From: an uncultured Bacilli bacterium
GTDB lineage: Bacteria; Bacillota_I; Bacilli_A; RF39; UBA660
Length of the DNA stretch: 30,036 bases
Direction of reading: 5' to 3'
NCBI GenBank assembly: GCA_948999435.1
Contig: CARJCM010000012.1
Coordinates: 1-30,036 of the forward strand
The position numbers and the translations under genes are program-made. The notes beneath the pieces were generated by a model, which saw only the letters and a program-made list of their open reading frames with translations, was not told the DNA's origin and ran no database searches. Position 1 is the first letter of the stretch. Each line of letters starts with the position of its first letter. Of this stretch, positions 16,132 to 22,770 are shown in pieces.

Positions 16132-16410
16132 TTATTCTTCGCTTGTTTTTTCCTCAATTTGCGATAAAATTGTTTCAATTAAACTCCATTCGCGTTCAGT
16201 TTCAATGTCCTTTAATTCTAGTTTTTCACCATCTTTATCATAAGTAGCAGCATATGTTATAATACTACCATCTTTATCTTTGTTATTGTCAGTAAAAACG
16301 ATGTAACTTTTTTTGGTTTCGTCAGAATCGAATGTAAATAAAATTTCATATTCGGTACTCTTGCCACTTGCATCTGTAACTGTAAAATAACGTTCATTTC
16401 CATTATTCAT
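16132..16410 (-). CDS. yrzB: DUF1292 family protein (YrzB)
   Basis: A 92-aa acidic protein of the DUF1292 family, function unknown, with the family pattern of short beta strands: YFTVTDASGKSTEYEILFTF, then SYIVFTDNN and IITYAATYDKDGEKLELKDI, and a C-terminal helix EREWSLIETILSQIEEK. It overlaps ruvX by one base (TAATG), a classic coupled junction, and has GAGG seven bases ahead. The ruvX-yrzB pair is conserved across Firmicutes. Confidence 0.9.
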   Translation of the reverse strand: MNNGNERYFTVTDASGKSTEYEILFTFDSDETKKSYIVFTDNNKDKDGSIITYAATYDKDGEKLELKDIETEREWSLIETILSQIEEKTSEE

Positions 16411-16829
16411 TATTTTTCCTCTTTCTTTATTAAAGTTTCTAAAATAATCTCTGCTGCTATGCCATCAATTACTTTTTTTCTTTTTTCACGACTTATATCA
16501 GCACTTAGTAAAATGTTTTCTGCTTCTATTGTACTTAATCTTTCATCTATAAGTATAATAGGAATATCTATTAACTCTTCAAGTTTTTCTTTAAATTTTA
16601 AACTGCGCTCACTTGCAAAACCATATGAATTATTCATATTTTTGGGTAAGCCTAAGGCAATCTTTTTTATGTCGTATTCTTCTACGATTTTAATAACTTC
16701 TTTAAGTGCAGTATCATAATCTTCGCTTTTAAAATGTATTACCTTTAAAACTCTGGCAATAGTTCTGGTTTTATCAGTTATTGCAACACCTAAAGTTTTG
16801 GTTCCTAAATCAAGTCCTAAATACCTCAT
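16410..16829 (-). CDS. ruvX: Holliday junction resolvase-like / YqgF nuclease
   Basis: A 139-aa RNase H-fold YqgF/RuvX protein, implicated in pre-16S rRNA 5' maturation and proposed as a Holliday-junction resolvase. The N-terminal MRYLGLDLGTKTLGVAITD holds the first catalytic Asp; IALGLPKNMNNSYGFASE and IPIILIDERLSTIEAE hold the conserved acidic and polar residues, with a final Asp in KVIDGIAAEIIL. GAAGGGA precedes the ATG. A promoter at 16860-16888 makes it the first gene of the operon running to the 137-aa gene. alaS, its usual upstream neighbour, is absent. Confidence 0.95.
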   Translation of the reverse strand: MRYLGLDLGTKTLGVAITDKTRTIARVLKVIHFKSEDYDTALKEVIKIVEEYDIKKIALGLPKNMNNSYGFASERSLKFKEKLEELIDIPIILIDERLSTIEAENILLSADISREKRKKVIDGIAAEIILETLIKKEEK

Positions 16830-16859
16830 ATGTGATTCCCTTCTTTAAGCACATCTAAT

Positions 16860-16888
16860 ATTTTAACAGATTTTTTATTATAATACAA
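16860..16888 (-). promoter_or_regulatory. ruvX operon promoter
   Basis: -35 TTGTAT (16883-16888), a 17-base spacer and -10 TAAAAT (16860-16865) with TGT before it (extended -10), about 30 bases before the ruvX start. It likely drives ruvX to the 137-aa gene. No terminator is visible between the preceding 201-aa gene and this site, so readthrough is also possible. Confidence 0.6.
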
Positions 16889-16916
16889 GATATCCTCATT
16901 TTCTTATTAGTATTTG

Positions 16917-17522
16917 TTACCTATTGCGACAACTTCCTTGCCAAGTTTTTTTAGTAACACCATTTCTATCTTGGGTGTAATTGTAACAAATAGTTCCACT
17001 TTCATTGCATATTGCTTTGCGACAATGAGCTCTTAAATTATTTCTATTTACTAATAATACTAAAGCGATTAAAAGTGCTAAAGAGCCAGCGATGATAAAC
17101 AATTCATAGCCTTTAAGTTTGCTATTTATTGTTTTTTTATTTTCAACTACTTCAGTTTTTACTTCTCTTTTTACTTCATTATTTTCAGTTTTCTTTTCAA
17201 CTTTTTTTGGTGTTTCTTGTGTTTTATTAGTTGTTGTTTTTGGGGCTGTTTTTGTAATATCATTGGTAGCTTTTGGTTTTACGGCCTTTTTGGTACTACT
17301 ATTTTTAGCTGCTACTGTAGTTTTAGTGGTTTTAGATGTTTTATTACTACTTTTAGTTTTATTTGGCAAACTTGTTTTTTTATTACTTGTGGTTTTCTTA
17401 TTTGAAGTTACTTTATTTTCTTTTCTCGCTGTATTAACTTTTTTTGACGTATTTTTAGTTGTTTTTTTATTAGAAGTATTTGTTTTAGTATTTGTTTTTT
17501 TTATTCCTTTTTCTTCTTTCAT
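16917..17522 (-). CDS. Lys/Thr/Asn-rich membrane protein with four-Cys tail
   Basis: A 201-aa protein that I do not recognise. Residues 1-135 are low complexity, dominated by Lys, Thr, Asn and Ser with many KKT, NKT and TKT repeats and no hydrophobic core, so probably disordered and strongly basic. A single membrane helix spans about 139-159 (LFIIAGSLALLIALVLLV). A 42-residue tail holds C167, C172, C179 and C198 and ends in WQGSCRNR. The positive-inside rule puts the basic arm in the cytoplasm and the Cys tail outside. Such an arm could bind nucleic acid or acidic proteins; that is a guess. GAGG precedes the ATG at 17522. It is preceded by a terminator and followed by the ruvX promoter. Confidence 0.8.
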   Translation of the reverse strand: MKEEKGIKKTNTKTNTSNKKTTKNTSKKVNTARKENKVTSNKKTTSNKKTSLPNKTKSSNKTSKTTKTTVAAKNSSTKKAVKPKATNDITKTAPKTTTNKTQETPKKVEKKTENNEVKREVKTEVVENKKTINSKLKGYELFIIAGSLALLIALVLLVNRNNLRAHCRKAICNESGTICYNYTQDRNGVTKKTWQGSCRNR

Positions 17523-17552
17523 TTTTATTACCTCATTTTCTATTTCTTATTA

Positions 17553-17558
17553 ATTGTA
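17553..17558 (-). promoter_or_regulatory. candidate extended -10 for the Lys-rich gene
   Basis: TACAAT preceded by TGA, about 30 bases before the start at 17522 and after the terminator at 17577-17605. No convincing -35 hexamer is seen 16-18 bases upstream, so only the extended -10 supports it. Confidence 0.4.
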
Positions 17559-17576
17559 TCATATATTTGTTTTTTG

Positions 17577-17605
17577 GAAAAGAAAAAACTAGAGAAAATC
17601 TCTAA
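17577..17605 (-). terminator. intrinsic terminator after ppdK and the decayed ORF
   Basis: Stem TAGAGA/TCTCTA with a 3-base loop (17590-17604), followed on the minus strand by TTTTTTC and further Ts. It lies 15 bases after the end of the decayed ORF and some 225 bases after the ppdK stop. Confidence 0.65.
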
Positions 17606-17619
17606 TTTATTATTCAATT

Positions 17620-17799
17620 TTATTTTCTACTTCGGTTTCTTTCGCCTAAACTATATAGTTCAATTGATGATGTTTCATATCTTTCTAAATAGCTTAATTG
17701 AGATTCATCCAAATTATTTTCTTCTCTGCCTTTATTGTTTAGTTTTAATTATAATGCATATTTATCTGCAAAATCTAATTGTAATATTTTTCTTAATCT
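17620..17799 (-). pseudogene. Decayed ORF downstream of ppdK
   Basis: The 307-base stretch 17523-17829 has no intact gene, but one minus-strand frame reads like protein for about 60 codons: RLRKILQLDFADKYAL, an in-frame TAA, then a segment containing NNLDESQLSYLERYE and ending SLGERNRSRK before the stop at 17620. There is no start codon and one internal stop, yet composition (acidic/basic alternation, Leu/Tyr spacing) is unlike random A/T sequence. I read it as the tail of a lost gene. An untranslated RNA 3' region of the ppdK transcript is the alternative. Confidence 0.35.
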
Positions 17800-17829
17800 T
17801 TAAAAATTTTATCTTATTTTTAATTTAAA

Positions 17830-20457
17830 TTATTGATTGTTTTTAATTTTTGCTTGAGCAGCTGCTAATCTAGCAATTGGTACTCTAAATGGGGAACATG
17901 ATACATAATCAAGACCTACACTATCACAAAATTCGACACTTGCTGGGTCTCCTCCGTGTTCACCACATATTCCTAAATGAATATCTGGTCTTACTGATTT
18001 TCCTTTTTGAACAGCTATTCTTACTAATTCGCCAACTCCTTCAGTATCAACTTTAGAGAATGGGTCACTTTCAAATATGTTGTTTTTATAATAATCATTT
18101 AAGAATTTACCAGCATCATCTCTTGAAAAGCCATATGTCATTTGTGTTAAATCGTTAGTTCCAAATGAGAAGAATTCAGCATGTTTAGCTATTTTATCAG
18201 CAGTAAGAGCAGCGCGTGGAATCTCAATCATTGTTCCAACATGATATGTTATATCACTACCACTTTCTTTAATAATAGCATTTGCTGTTTCACAAACTAT
18301 ATTTTTAACAAATGCTAATTCTTTTTCATCACCAATTAATGGAATCATTATTTCAGGAGTTACTTTTGTTCCTTCTTTGGAAACATTAATCGCTGCTTCA
18401 ATAACCGCTCTAGTTTGCATTCTCGCAATTTCAGGATATGTAACAGCTAAACGACAACCTCTATGTCCCATCATTGGATTGAATTCTTTTAAGGAGTCAA
18501 TTCTTTTCTTTAAAGTTTCAAAACTAATACCTAAACTTTCTGCTAAAGGCTTAATTTCTTCATCTGTATGAGGTAAAAATTCATGTAATGGTGGATCTAA
18601 ATAACGAATTGTTACACTATATGGAGCCATTGCTCTAAATAATCCTTCAAAATCATCTCTTTGGAATGGTAATATGTCTTCTAAAGCTTTTTCTCTTTGC
18701 TCTAGAGTTTCAGCAGTAATCATCTTGCGGAAGTTAAATATTCTTGTTTCTTCAAAAAACATATGCTCTGTACGACATAAACCAATTCCTTCAGCACCAA
18801 ATTTACGAGCTTGCTCGGCATCTTTTGGAGTATCAGCATTAGTTCTTACTTTTAGTCTTCTTGTATCATCTGCCCAACTCATAAATGTTTCAAAGTCACC
18901 ACTAATTGTAGGTTCTTCAGTTTTGATAATTCCATCATATACTTTACCAGTTGAACCATCTAAGCTAATTTCATCACCTTCATGATATACTTTACCATTT
19001 GTGGTTGTTAAAGTTTTATTTTCATCATTAACTGTTAATTCACCACAACCTGATACACAACATCTGCCCATACCACGTGCAACTACTGCTGCATGACTAG
19101 TCATACCACCACGAATAGTAAGTATTCCTTCGGCATGATTCATTCCTTCAATATCTTCAGGACTAGTTTCAAGTCTAACTAAAATTGTTTTTTCGCCTGC
19201 TTTAGCATGTTCTGTAACTTCTTCAGCTGTAAAATAAATTTTGCCTGCGCCAGCACCTGGAGATGCTGCAAGACCTGTTGCAATAACTTCACCCTTTTTT
19301 AAGGCTTCGCTATTAAACATTGGATGAAGTAAACTATCTAATTGTTTTGGTTCAACTTTAAGCAAAGCTTCTTCTTTTGTAATCATACCTTCATTTACTA
19401 AGTCAACAGCTATTTTTAAAGCTGCAGTTGCAGTTCTTTTACCATTTCTGGTTTGAAGCATAAATAATTTACCATTTTCAATAGTAAACTCCATATCTTG
19501 CATATCTTTATAATGGTTTTCTAGTTTTTTAGCTATGTCTGCAAACTCTTTATAAACTTCTGGCATTACATTTTCAAGTGTGGAAATTGGTTCTGGAGTT
19601 CTGATTCCTGCAACAACATCTTCTCCTTGGGCATTAATTAAATATTCACCATATAGTTTTGCTTCACCAGTAGCAGGGTTCCTCGTAAATGCTACTCCTG
19701 TACCAGATGTTTCACCACGATTACCATAAACCATTTCTTGAACATTAACTGCTGTACCCCATGAACCTGGAATATCATTCATTCTACGATAATATATTGC
19801 TCTTTCATTGTTCCAACTTCTAAATACCGCTGTTACAGCTTCGATTAATTGAATTTTAGGATCTTGTGGAAAATCTTCTCCAGCGATTTCTTTATATATT
19901 CTTTTGAAATCTTCAGTTACTTCAACCATATCTTCTGCGGTTAAATCAGTATCAAATTTAACCTTTTTTTCTTCTTTTATTTCATCTAAACGACGTTCAA
20001 AACTTGCTTTAGGATAACCTTTTACGACATCTGCAAACATCTGAATAAATCTGCGATAAGAATCATATACAAATCTTTTATTTTGTGTTGCTTCTGTGAA
20101 ACCTAGTGCTACTTCATCATTTAAACCTAAATTTAAAACTGTATCCATCATACCTGGCATACTAGCTCTAGCTCCACTTCTTACACTTACAAGTAATGGG
20201 TTTTCTTTATCACCTAAAGTCTTACCAGTAATCTTTTCTAATTCACTTAATTTTGCATAAATTTCTTCTTTTACAGCTTCATCTATTACTTCTTTGTCTT
20301 CATAATACTTATTACAAGCCTCAGTCGTAACAGTAAAACCTCTTGGAACTGGTAGTCCGATTGAAGTCATTTCTGCTAAGTTTGCTCCCTTTCCTCCTAA
20401 TAAATTTTTCATGTCTTTGTTACCTTCTGAAAAAAGGTACACGTATTTCTTTCCCAT
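17830..20457 (-). CDS. ppdK: Pyruvate, phosphate dikinase
   Basis: Interconverts pyruvate, ATP and Pi with phosphoenolpyruvate, AMP and PPi in the cytoplasm; in fermenters it often serves PPi-linked glycolysis or gluconeogenesis. The 875-aa protein has the ATP-grasp domain (GGKGANLAEMTSIGLPVPRG near 22-41; SVRSGARASMPGMMDTVLNL near 91-110), the phosphohistidine domain with catalytic H455 in RGGMTSHAAVVARG, and the C-terminal PEP/pyruvate TIM barrel with C831 in GICGEHGGDP. Both catalytic residues fall at the positions I recall for the Clostridium symbiosum enzyme, so no indels are expected. AGGAGG stands four bases before the ATG, and a strong promoter lies upstream. No PPDK regulatory protein is adjacent. 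Confidence 0.98.
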   Translation of the reverse strand: MGKKYVYLFSEGNKDMKNLLGGKGANLAEMTSIGLPVPRGFTVTTEACNKYYEDKEVIDEAVKEEIYAKLSELEKITGKTLGDKENPLLVSVRSGARASMPGMMDTVLNLGLNDEVALGFTEATQNKRFVYDSYRRFIQMFADVVKGYPKASFERRLDEIKEEKKVKFDTDLTAEDMVEVTEDFKRIYKEIAGEDFPQDPKIQLIEAVTAVFRSWNNERAIYYRRMNDIPGSWGTAVNVQEMVYGNRGETSGTGVAFTRNPATGEAKLYGEYLINAQGEDVVAGIRTPEPISTLENVMPEVYKEFADIAKKLENHYKDMQDMEFTIENGKLFMLQTRNGKRTATAALKIAVDLVNEGMITKEEALLKVEPKQLDSLLHPMFNSEALKKGEVIATGLAASPGAGAGKIYFTAEEVTEHAKAGEKTILVRLETSPEDIEGMNHAEGILTIRGGMTSHAAVVARGMGRCCVSGCGELTVNDENKTLTTTNGKVYHEGDEISLDGSTGKVYDGIIKTEEPTISGDFETFMSWADDTRRLKVRTNADTPKDAEQARKFGAEGIGLCRTEHMFFEETRIFNFRKMITAETLEQREKALEDILPFQRDDFEGLFRAMAPYSVTIRYLDPPLHEFLPHTDEEIKPLAESLGISFETLKKRIDSLKEFNPMMGHRGCRLAVTYPEIARMQTRAVIEAAINVSKEGTKVTPEIMIPLIGDEKELAFVKNIVCETANAIIKESGSDITYHVGTMIEIPRAALTADKIAKHAEFFSFGTNDLTQMTYGFSRDDAGKFLNDYYKNNIFESDPFSKVDTEGVGELVRIAVQKGKSVRPDIHLGICGEHGGDPASVEFCDSVGLDYVSCSPFRVPIARLAAAQAKIKNNQ

Positions 20458-20486
20458 ATTGCCTCCTTAATAATGGTTATAGATTT

Positions 20487-20515
20487 ATTATAACAGATGG
20501 CAATACTTCCAACAA
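20487..20515 (-). promoter_or_regulatory. ppdK promoter
   Basis: -35 TTGTTG (20510-20515), a 17-base spacer, TGT and -10 TATAAT (20487-20492). The transcription start should fall about 20 bases before the strong AGGAGG site of ppdK. Confidence 0.7.
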
Positions 20516-20540
20516 TGATTGTACTCTCATTTGACAAAAC

Positions 20541-20548
20541 TTGTACAA
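20541..20548 (-). promoter_or_regulatory. palindrome upstream of ppdK promoter
   Basis: Perfect 8-base palindrome TTGTACAA inside an A/T context (CAAATTTGTACAAGTTTTG on the minus strand), about 26 bases upstream of the ppdK -35 and flanked by two GTCAAAT words. It could be an operator; no regulator is encoded nearby. Confidence 0.25.
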
Positions 20549-20566
20549 ATTTGACCTTTTTTATTT

Positions 20567-20593
20567 AAAAAAAGAATGGTTTACTTACCACTC
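20567..20593 (-). terminator. terminator of the Asn-rich gene with stop codon in loop
   Basis: Minus-strand GAGTGGT-AAGTAA-ACCATTC then TTTTTTT: a 7-bp stem with one G-T pair, loop AAGTAA, U-run. The TAA stop of the Asn-rich gene is the last three bases of the loop. Confidence 0.75.
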
Positions 20594-21552
20594 CATATTT
20601 CATACCAGTTTTTTAGATTATTTATTCCATCACCAGCAATTTCTTTGATTAAATCAAATGTTAACCCAAAGTTTTTCTTTAGACTTTGAAAACCAATTTT
20701 CGCACTAGCGCATAATTCATCATTTGAATTGCAGATTGTTGTAGTAATCTCTAAATATGTAGATATAATACCTGCTTTAACATTTGTATATATTTTTTTA
20801 GTAGTACTTGAAATACTCTCTTTATAGCCGGGAAAATATTTATCTATTTTACTATCAAAATATAAAGCACTTGATAATACTTTTAATTTAACACTATTTG
20901 ATAATTCATTAAATGTATAGCCTTTAATAGTTCCTTTATAAAAGATAAAATCAATTATAGTAACAAAATACTCTTTGGCGCTTTCCCCTAAACTTGGTTT
21001 ATCCATCTCAGCTTCTACTTTATTTAAATAATTTATGACAGCATTATCAGCATTTTCTTTTTTATTATTGTTACTATTTATATTATTAGAATTATTATAT
21101 TTGTTATCTGGTTTTTCAATATTATTGTCTTTGTTATTTGTTATATTATTATCATTAATATTGTTTTTATCGTTATTATTTAAATCGGTTTTATTCTCAT
21201 TATTATTTATGCTATTTTTATTTTCATTGTTATTTTTAGAAATTATTTCTTCATCTATAACTTTTATCTCTTTAGGATTTTTTTCATTATTCATATTACT
21301 TTCATAATATATAAATTTAACTTTATCACCAATTTCATAACTGTCTTTTATATTAGATATTAAATAATTTTCATTATTACTTTCAATCATTAAATATTTA
21401 GAATCTGCGATTATTACATTTCCAATTATTTCTTTTTCTACTTTTACTTTGGGATTATTTAAGAGATAAAAGATAATTATGCTCGCACTTATAAATAATA
21501 TGAATAAAATTCCTATTATTATGTTTTTACTATTTCTTTTTATAAATTTCAT
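20581..21552 (-). CDS. Asn-rich, membrane-anchored secreted protein
   Basis: A 323-aa protein that I do not recognise. I start it at the ATG at 21552 because AAAGGGG stands at the right distance and a TATAAT promoter lies just upstream. A longer in-frame ORF to 21654 would run through that promoter and the mraY terminator. Residues 10-31 form a signal anchor. About 37-100 are beta-rich with VKVEKEIIGNVIIADSKYLM and YEIGDKVKFIYY, an OB/SH3-like pattern. Residues 106-166 are almost pure Asn/Lys/Asp/Glu with repeats such as NNNENK. The helical C-terminal domain (170-323) has C274 and C281, possibly a disulfide outside the cell. It is monocistronic, with its own promoter and terminator, between mraY and ppdK. 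Confidence 0.75.
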   Translation of the reverse strand: MKFIKRNSKNIIIGILFILFISASIIIFYLLNNPKVKVEKEIIGNVIIADSKYLMIESNNENYLISNIKDSYEIGDKVKFIYYESNMNNEKNPKEIKVIDEEIISKNNNENKNSINNNENKTDLNNNDKNNINDNNITNNKDNNIEKPDNKYNNSNNINSNNNKKENADNAVINYLNKVEAEMDKPSLGESAKEYFVTIIDFIFYKGTIKGYTFNELSNSVKLKVLSSALYFDSKIDKYFPGYKESISSTTKKIYTNVKAGIISTYLEITTTICNSNDELCASAKIGFQSLKKNFGLTFDLIKEIAGDGINNLKNWYEIWSGK

Positions 21553-21576
21553 TTCTATTTCCCCTTTAATAATTAT

Positions 21577-21605
21577 ATTATAACATTTGGATATAATTTG
21601 TGCAA
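21577..21605 (-). promoter_or_regulatory. promoter of the Asn-rich gene
   Basis: -35 TTGCAC (21600-21605), a 17-base spacer, TGT and -10 TATAAT (21577-21582). It lies 25 bases before the chosen start at 21552 and settles that start. Confidence 0.7.
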
Positions 21606-21631
21606 ATTTAAATATATTTTTTAATACAAAG

Positions 21632-21652
21632 AAAAAGAAGAAATTAATCTTC
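21632..21652 (-). terminator. weak mraY terminator
   Basis: Minus-strand GAAGA/TCTTC 5-bp stem with a 6-base loop, followed by TTTTTC, 39 bases after the mraY stop. The stem is short, so termination may be partial. Confidence 0.45.
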
Positions 21653-21690
21653 ATAATTTTTAAATTTAACTTTTTTCATTAAGATTATTT

Positions 21691-22683
21691 TTATAACCAT
21701 ACACCATAGGTGATGGCTGCCATAGCAAGAATTAAACCTGCTACCCAAAAGTATCTAACTATGTCTTGTTCGTTTAAACCTACTACTTCAAAATGATGAT
21801 GGAGTGGCGCTCTTTTGAAAACTTTTTTGTTAAATTTTCGAATAGCTATGATTTGAATCAAACTACTTAATGTTTCTATAACGAATATTCCACCAATTAA
21901 AGCTAAAGATAATTCGTGTCTTGTTAGAATTGCAATGGTAGCTAAAGTAGCTCCTAAAGATAATGAACCTAAATCTCCCATAAAGACTTTGGCAGGATGA
22001 GAATTAAAGACTAAAAAACCTAATAAAGCCCCTGCAATAACAAAACAAAATATTGCTATTTCTTGATATCCTACTAACCAACCTGTATTCCAAGAAATAA
22101 TGCCGAATGCAATAAATGCTATGGCACTTAAACCACCTGCTAAACCATCTAGGCCATCAGTTATATTTACAGCATTACTACTTCCTACTAATAAAAATAA
22201 TATCAATAAACCAAAGGTCCAACCCATAGGTAAATTTATGCCTAAACTGGTTATAACTAAGTCAGATTTGCCACCATTACTCATAAATATATAGAAGAAT
22301 ATAAGGGCTATAATCATTTGAACTAATAACTTTGTAACTATCGTTAAACCTTTGTTATTATGATATTTTATTTTTAAATAATCATCTATAAAACCTAAAC
22401 CAGCATACGATATAAAAACAAATATTAGAATAATTAAACTATGCGTTATTTTAATACTACCATTAATATAAAGTAATAATAAAGCGATAAGTGTAGGAAT
22501 AATAAAGATTAAACCACCCATTGTTGGGGTACCCTCTTTTTTTAAGTGTCGCTCACCAATATAGTGACTTACATATTGTCCTATGTGAAATTTTCTTAAT
22601 ATTGGTATTAATATTAAGCCTGTAATAATTGATAAAATGAAACCTAATAGTATGGCCATAGCAGTTTTTGCAAGTATTAACAT
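21691..22683 (-). CDS. mraY: Phospho-N-acetylmuramoyl-pentapeptide-transferase
   Basis: Integral membrane enzyme that attaches phospho-MurNAc-pentapeptide to undecaprenyl phosphate, forming lipid I. The 330-aa protein has about ten membrane segments and the family motifs: KKEGTPTMGG (near 49-58), FIDDYLK, SNAVNITDGLDGLAGG, FMGDLGSLSLGA and the His-rich RAPLHHHFE near residues 290-298. GAGGTGGG precedes the ATG. It follows pbpB by 87 bases, keeping the dcw-cluster neighbour pair pbpB-mraY, but the rest of that cluster is not here: no mraZ, rsmH or ftsL upstream and no murD downstream. Confidence 0.97.
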   Translation of the reverse strand: MLILAKTAMAILLGFILSIITGLILIPILRKFHIGQYVSHYIGERHLKKEGTPTMGGLIFIIPTLIALLLLYINGSIKITHSLIILIFVFISYAGLGFIDDYLKIKYHNNKGLTIVTKLLVQMIIALIFFYIFMSNGGKSDLVITSLGINLPMGWTFGLLILFLLVGSSNAVNITDGLDGLAGGLSAIAFIAFGIISWNTGWLVGYQEIAIFCFVIAGALLGFLVFNSHPAKVFMGDLGSLSLGATLATIAILTRHELSLALIGGIFVIETLSSLIQIIAIRKFNKKVFKRAPLHHHFEVVGLNEQDIVRYFWVAGLILAMAAITYGVWL

Positions 22684-22703
22684 AACCCACCTCTTTCTTT
22701 TTT

Positions 22704-22709
22704 ATTATA
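22704..22709 (-). promoter_or_regulatory. possible mraY -10 box
   Basis: TATAAT about 20 bases before the mraY start, with no good -35 at 16-18 bases. It could give mraY some expression independent of pbpB. Confidence 0.25.
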
Positions 22710-22770
22710 CTACTTATTATGGTAAATTTCTTTTGTTTCTAATCTATTTGACATTAGTTTCACAGATTAA

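Noticed and set aside
17119..17553. Plus-strand frame of 144 codons rich in Phe/Val/Leu
   Set aside because: Antisense shadow of the Lys/Thr-rich repeats of the minus-strand gene; no ribosome site and composition follows from reversed AAA/ACA codons.
17574..17828. Plus-strand frame of 84 codons in the gap after ppdK
   Set aside because: Begins inside the terminator, A/T-driven Phe/Ile/Leu composition, no ribosome site.
20955..21310. CRISPR-like or tandem DNA repeats in the Asn-rich region
   Set aside because: The repeats are irregular AAT/AAC codon runs inside a coding frame, without constant spacers.
21553..21654. N-terminal extension of the Asn-rich protein (MKINFFFFF...)
   Set aside because: It would include the mraY terminator and the TATAAT promoter, and the internal ATG at 21552 has AAAGGGG.
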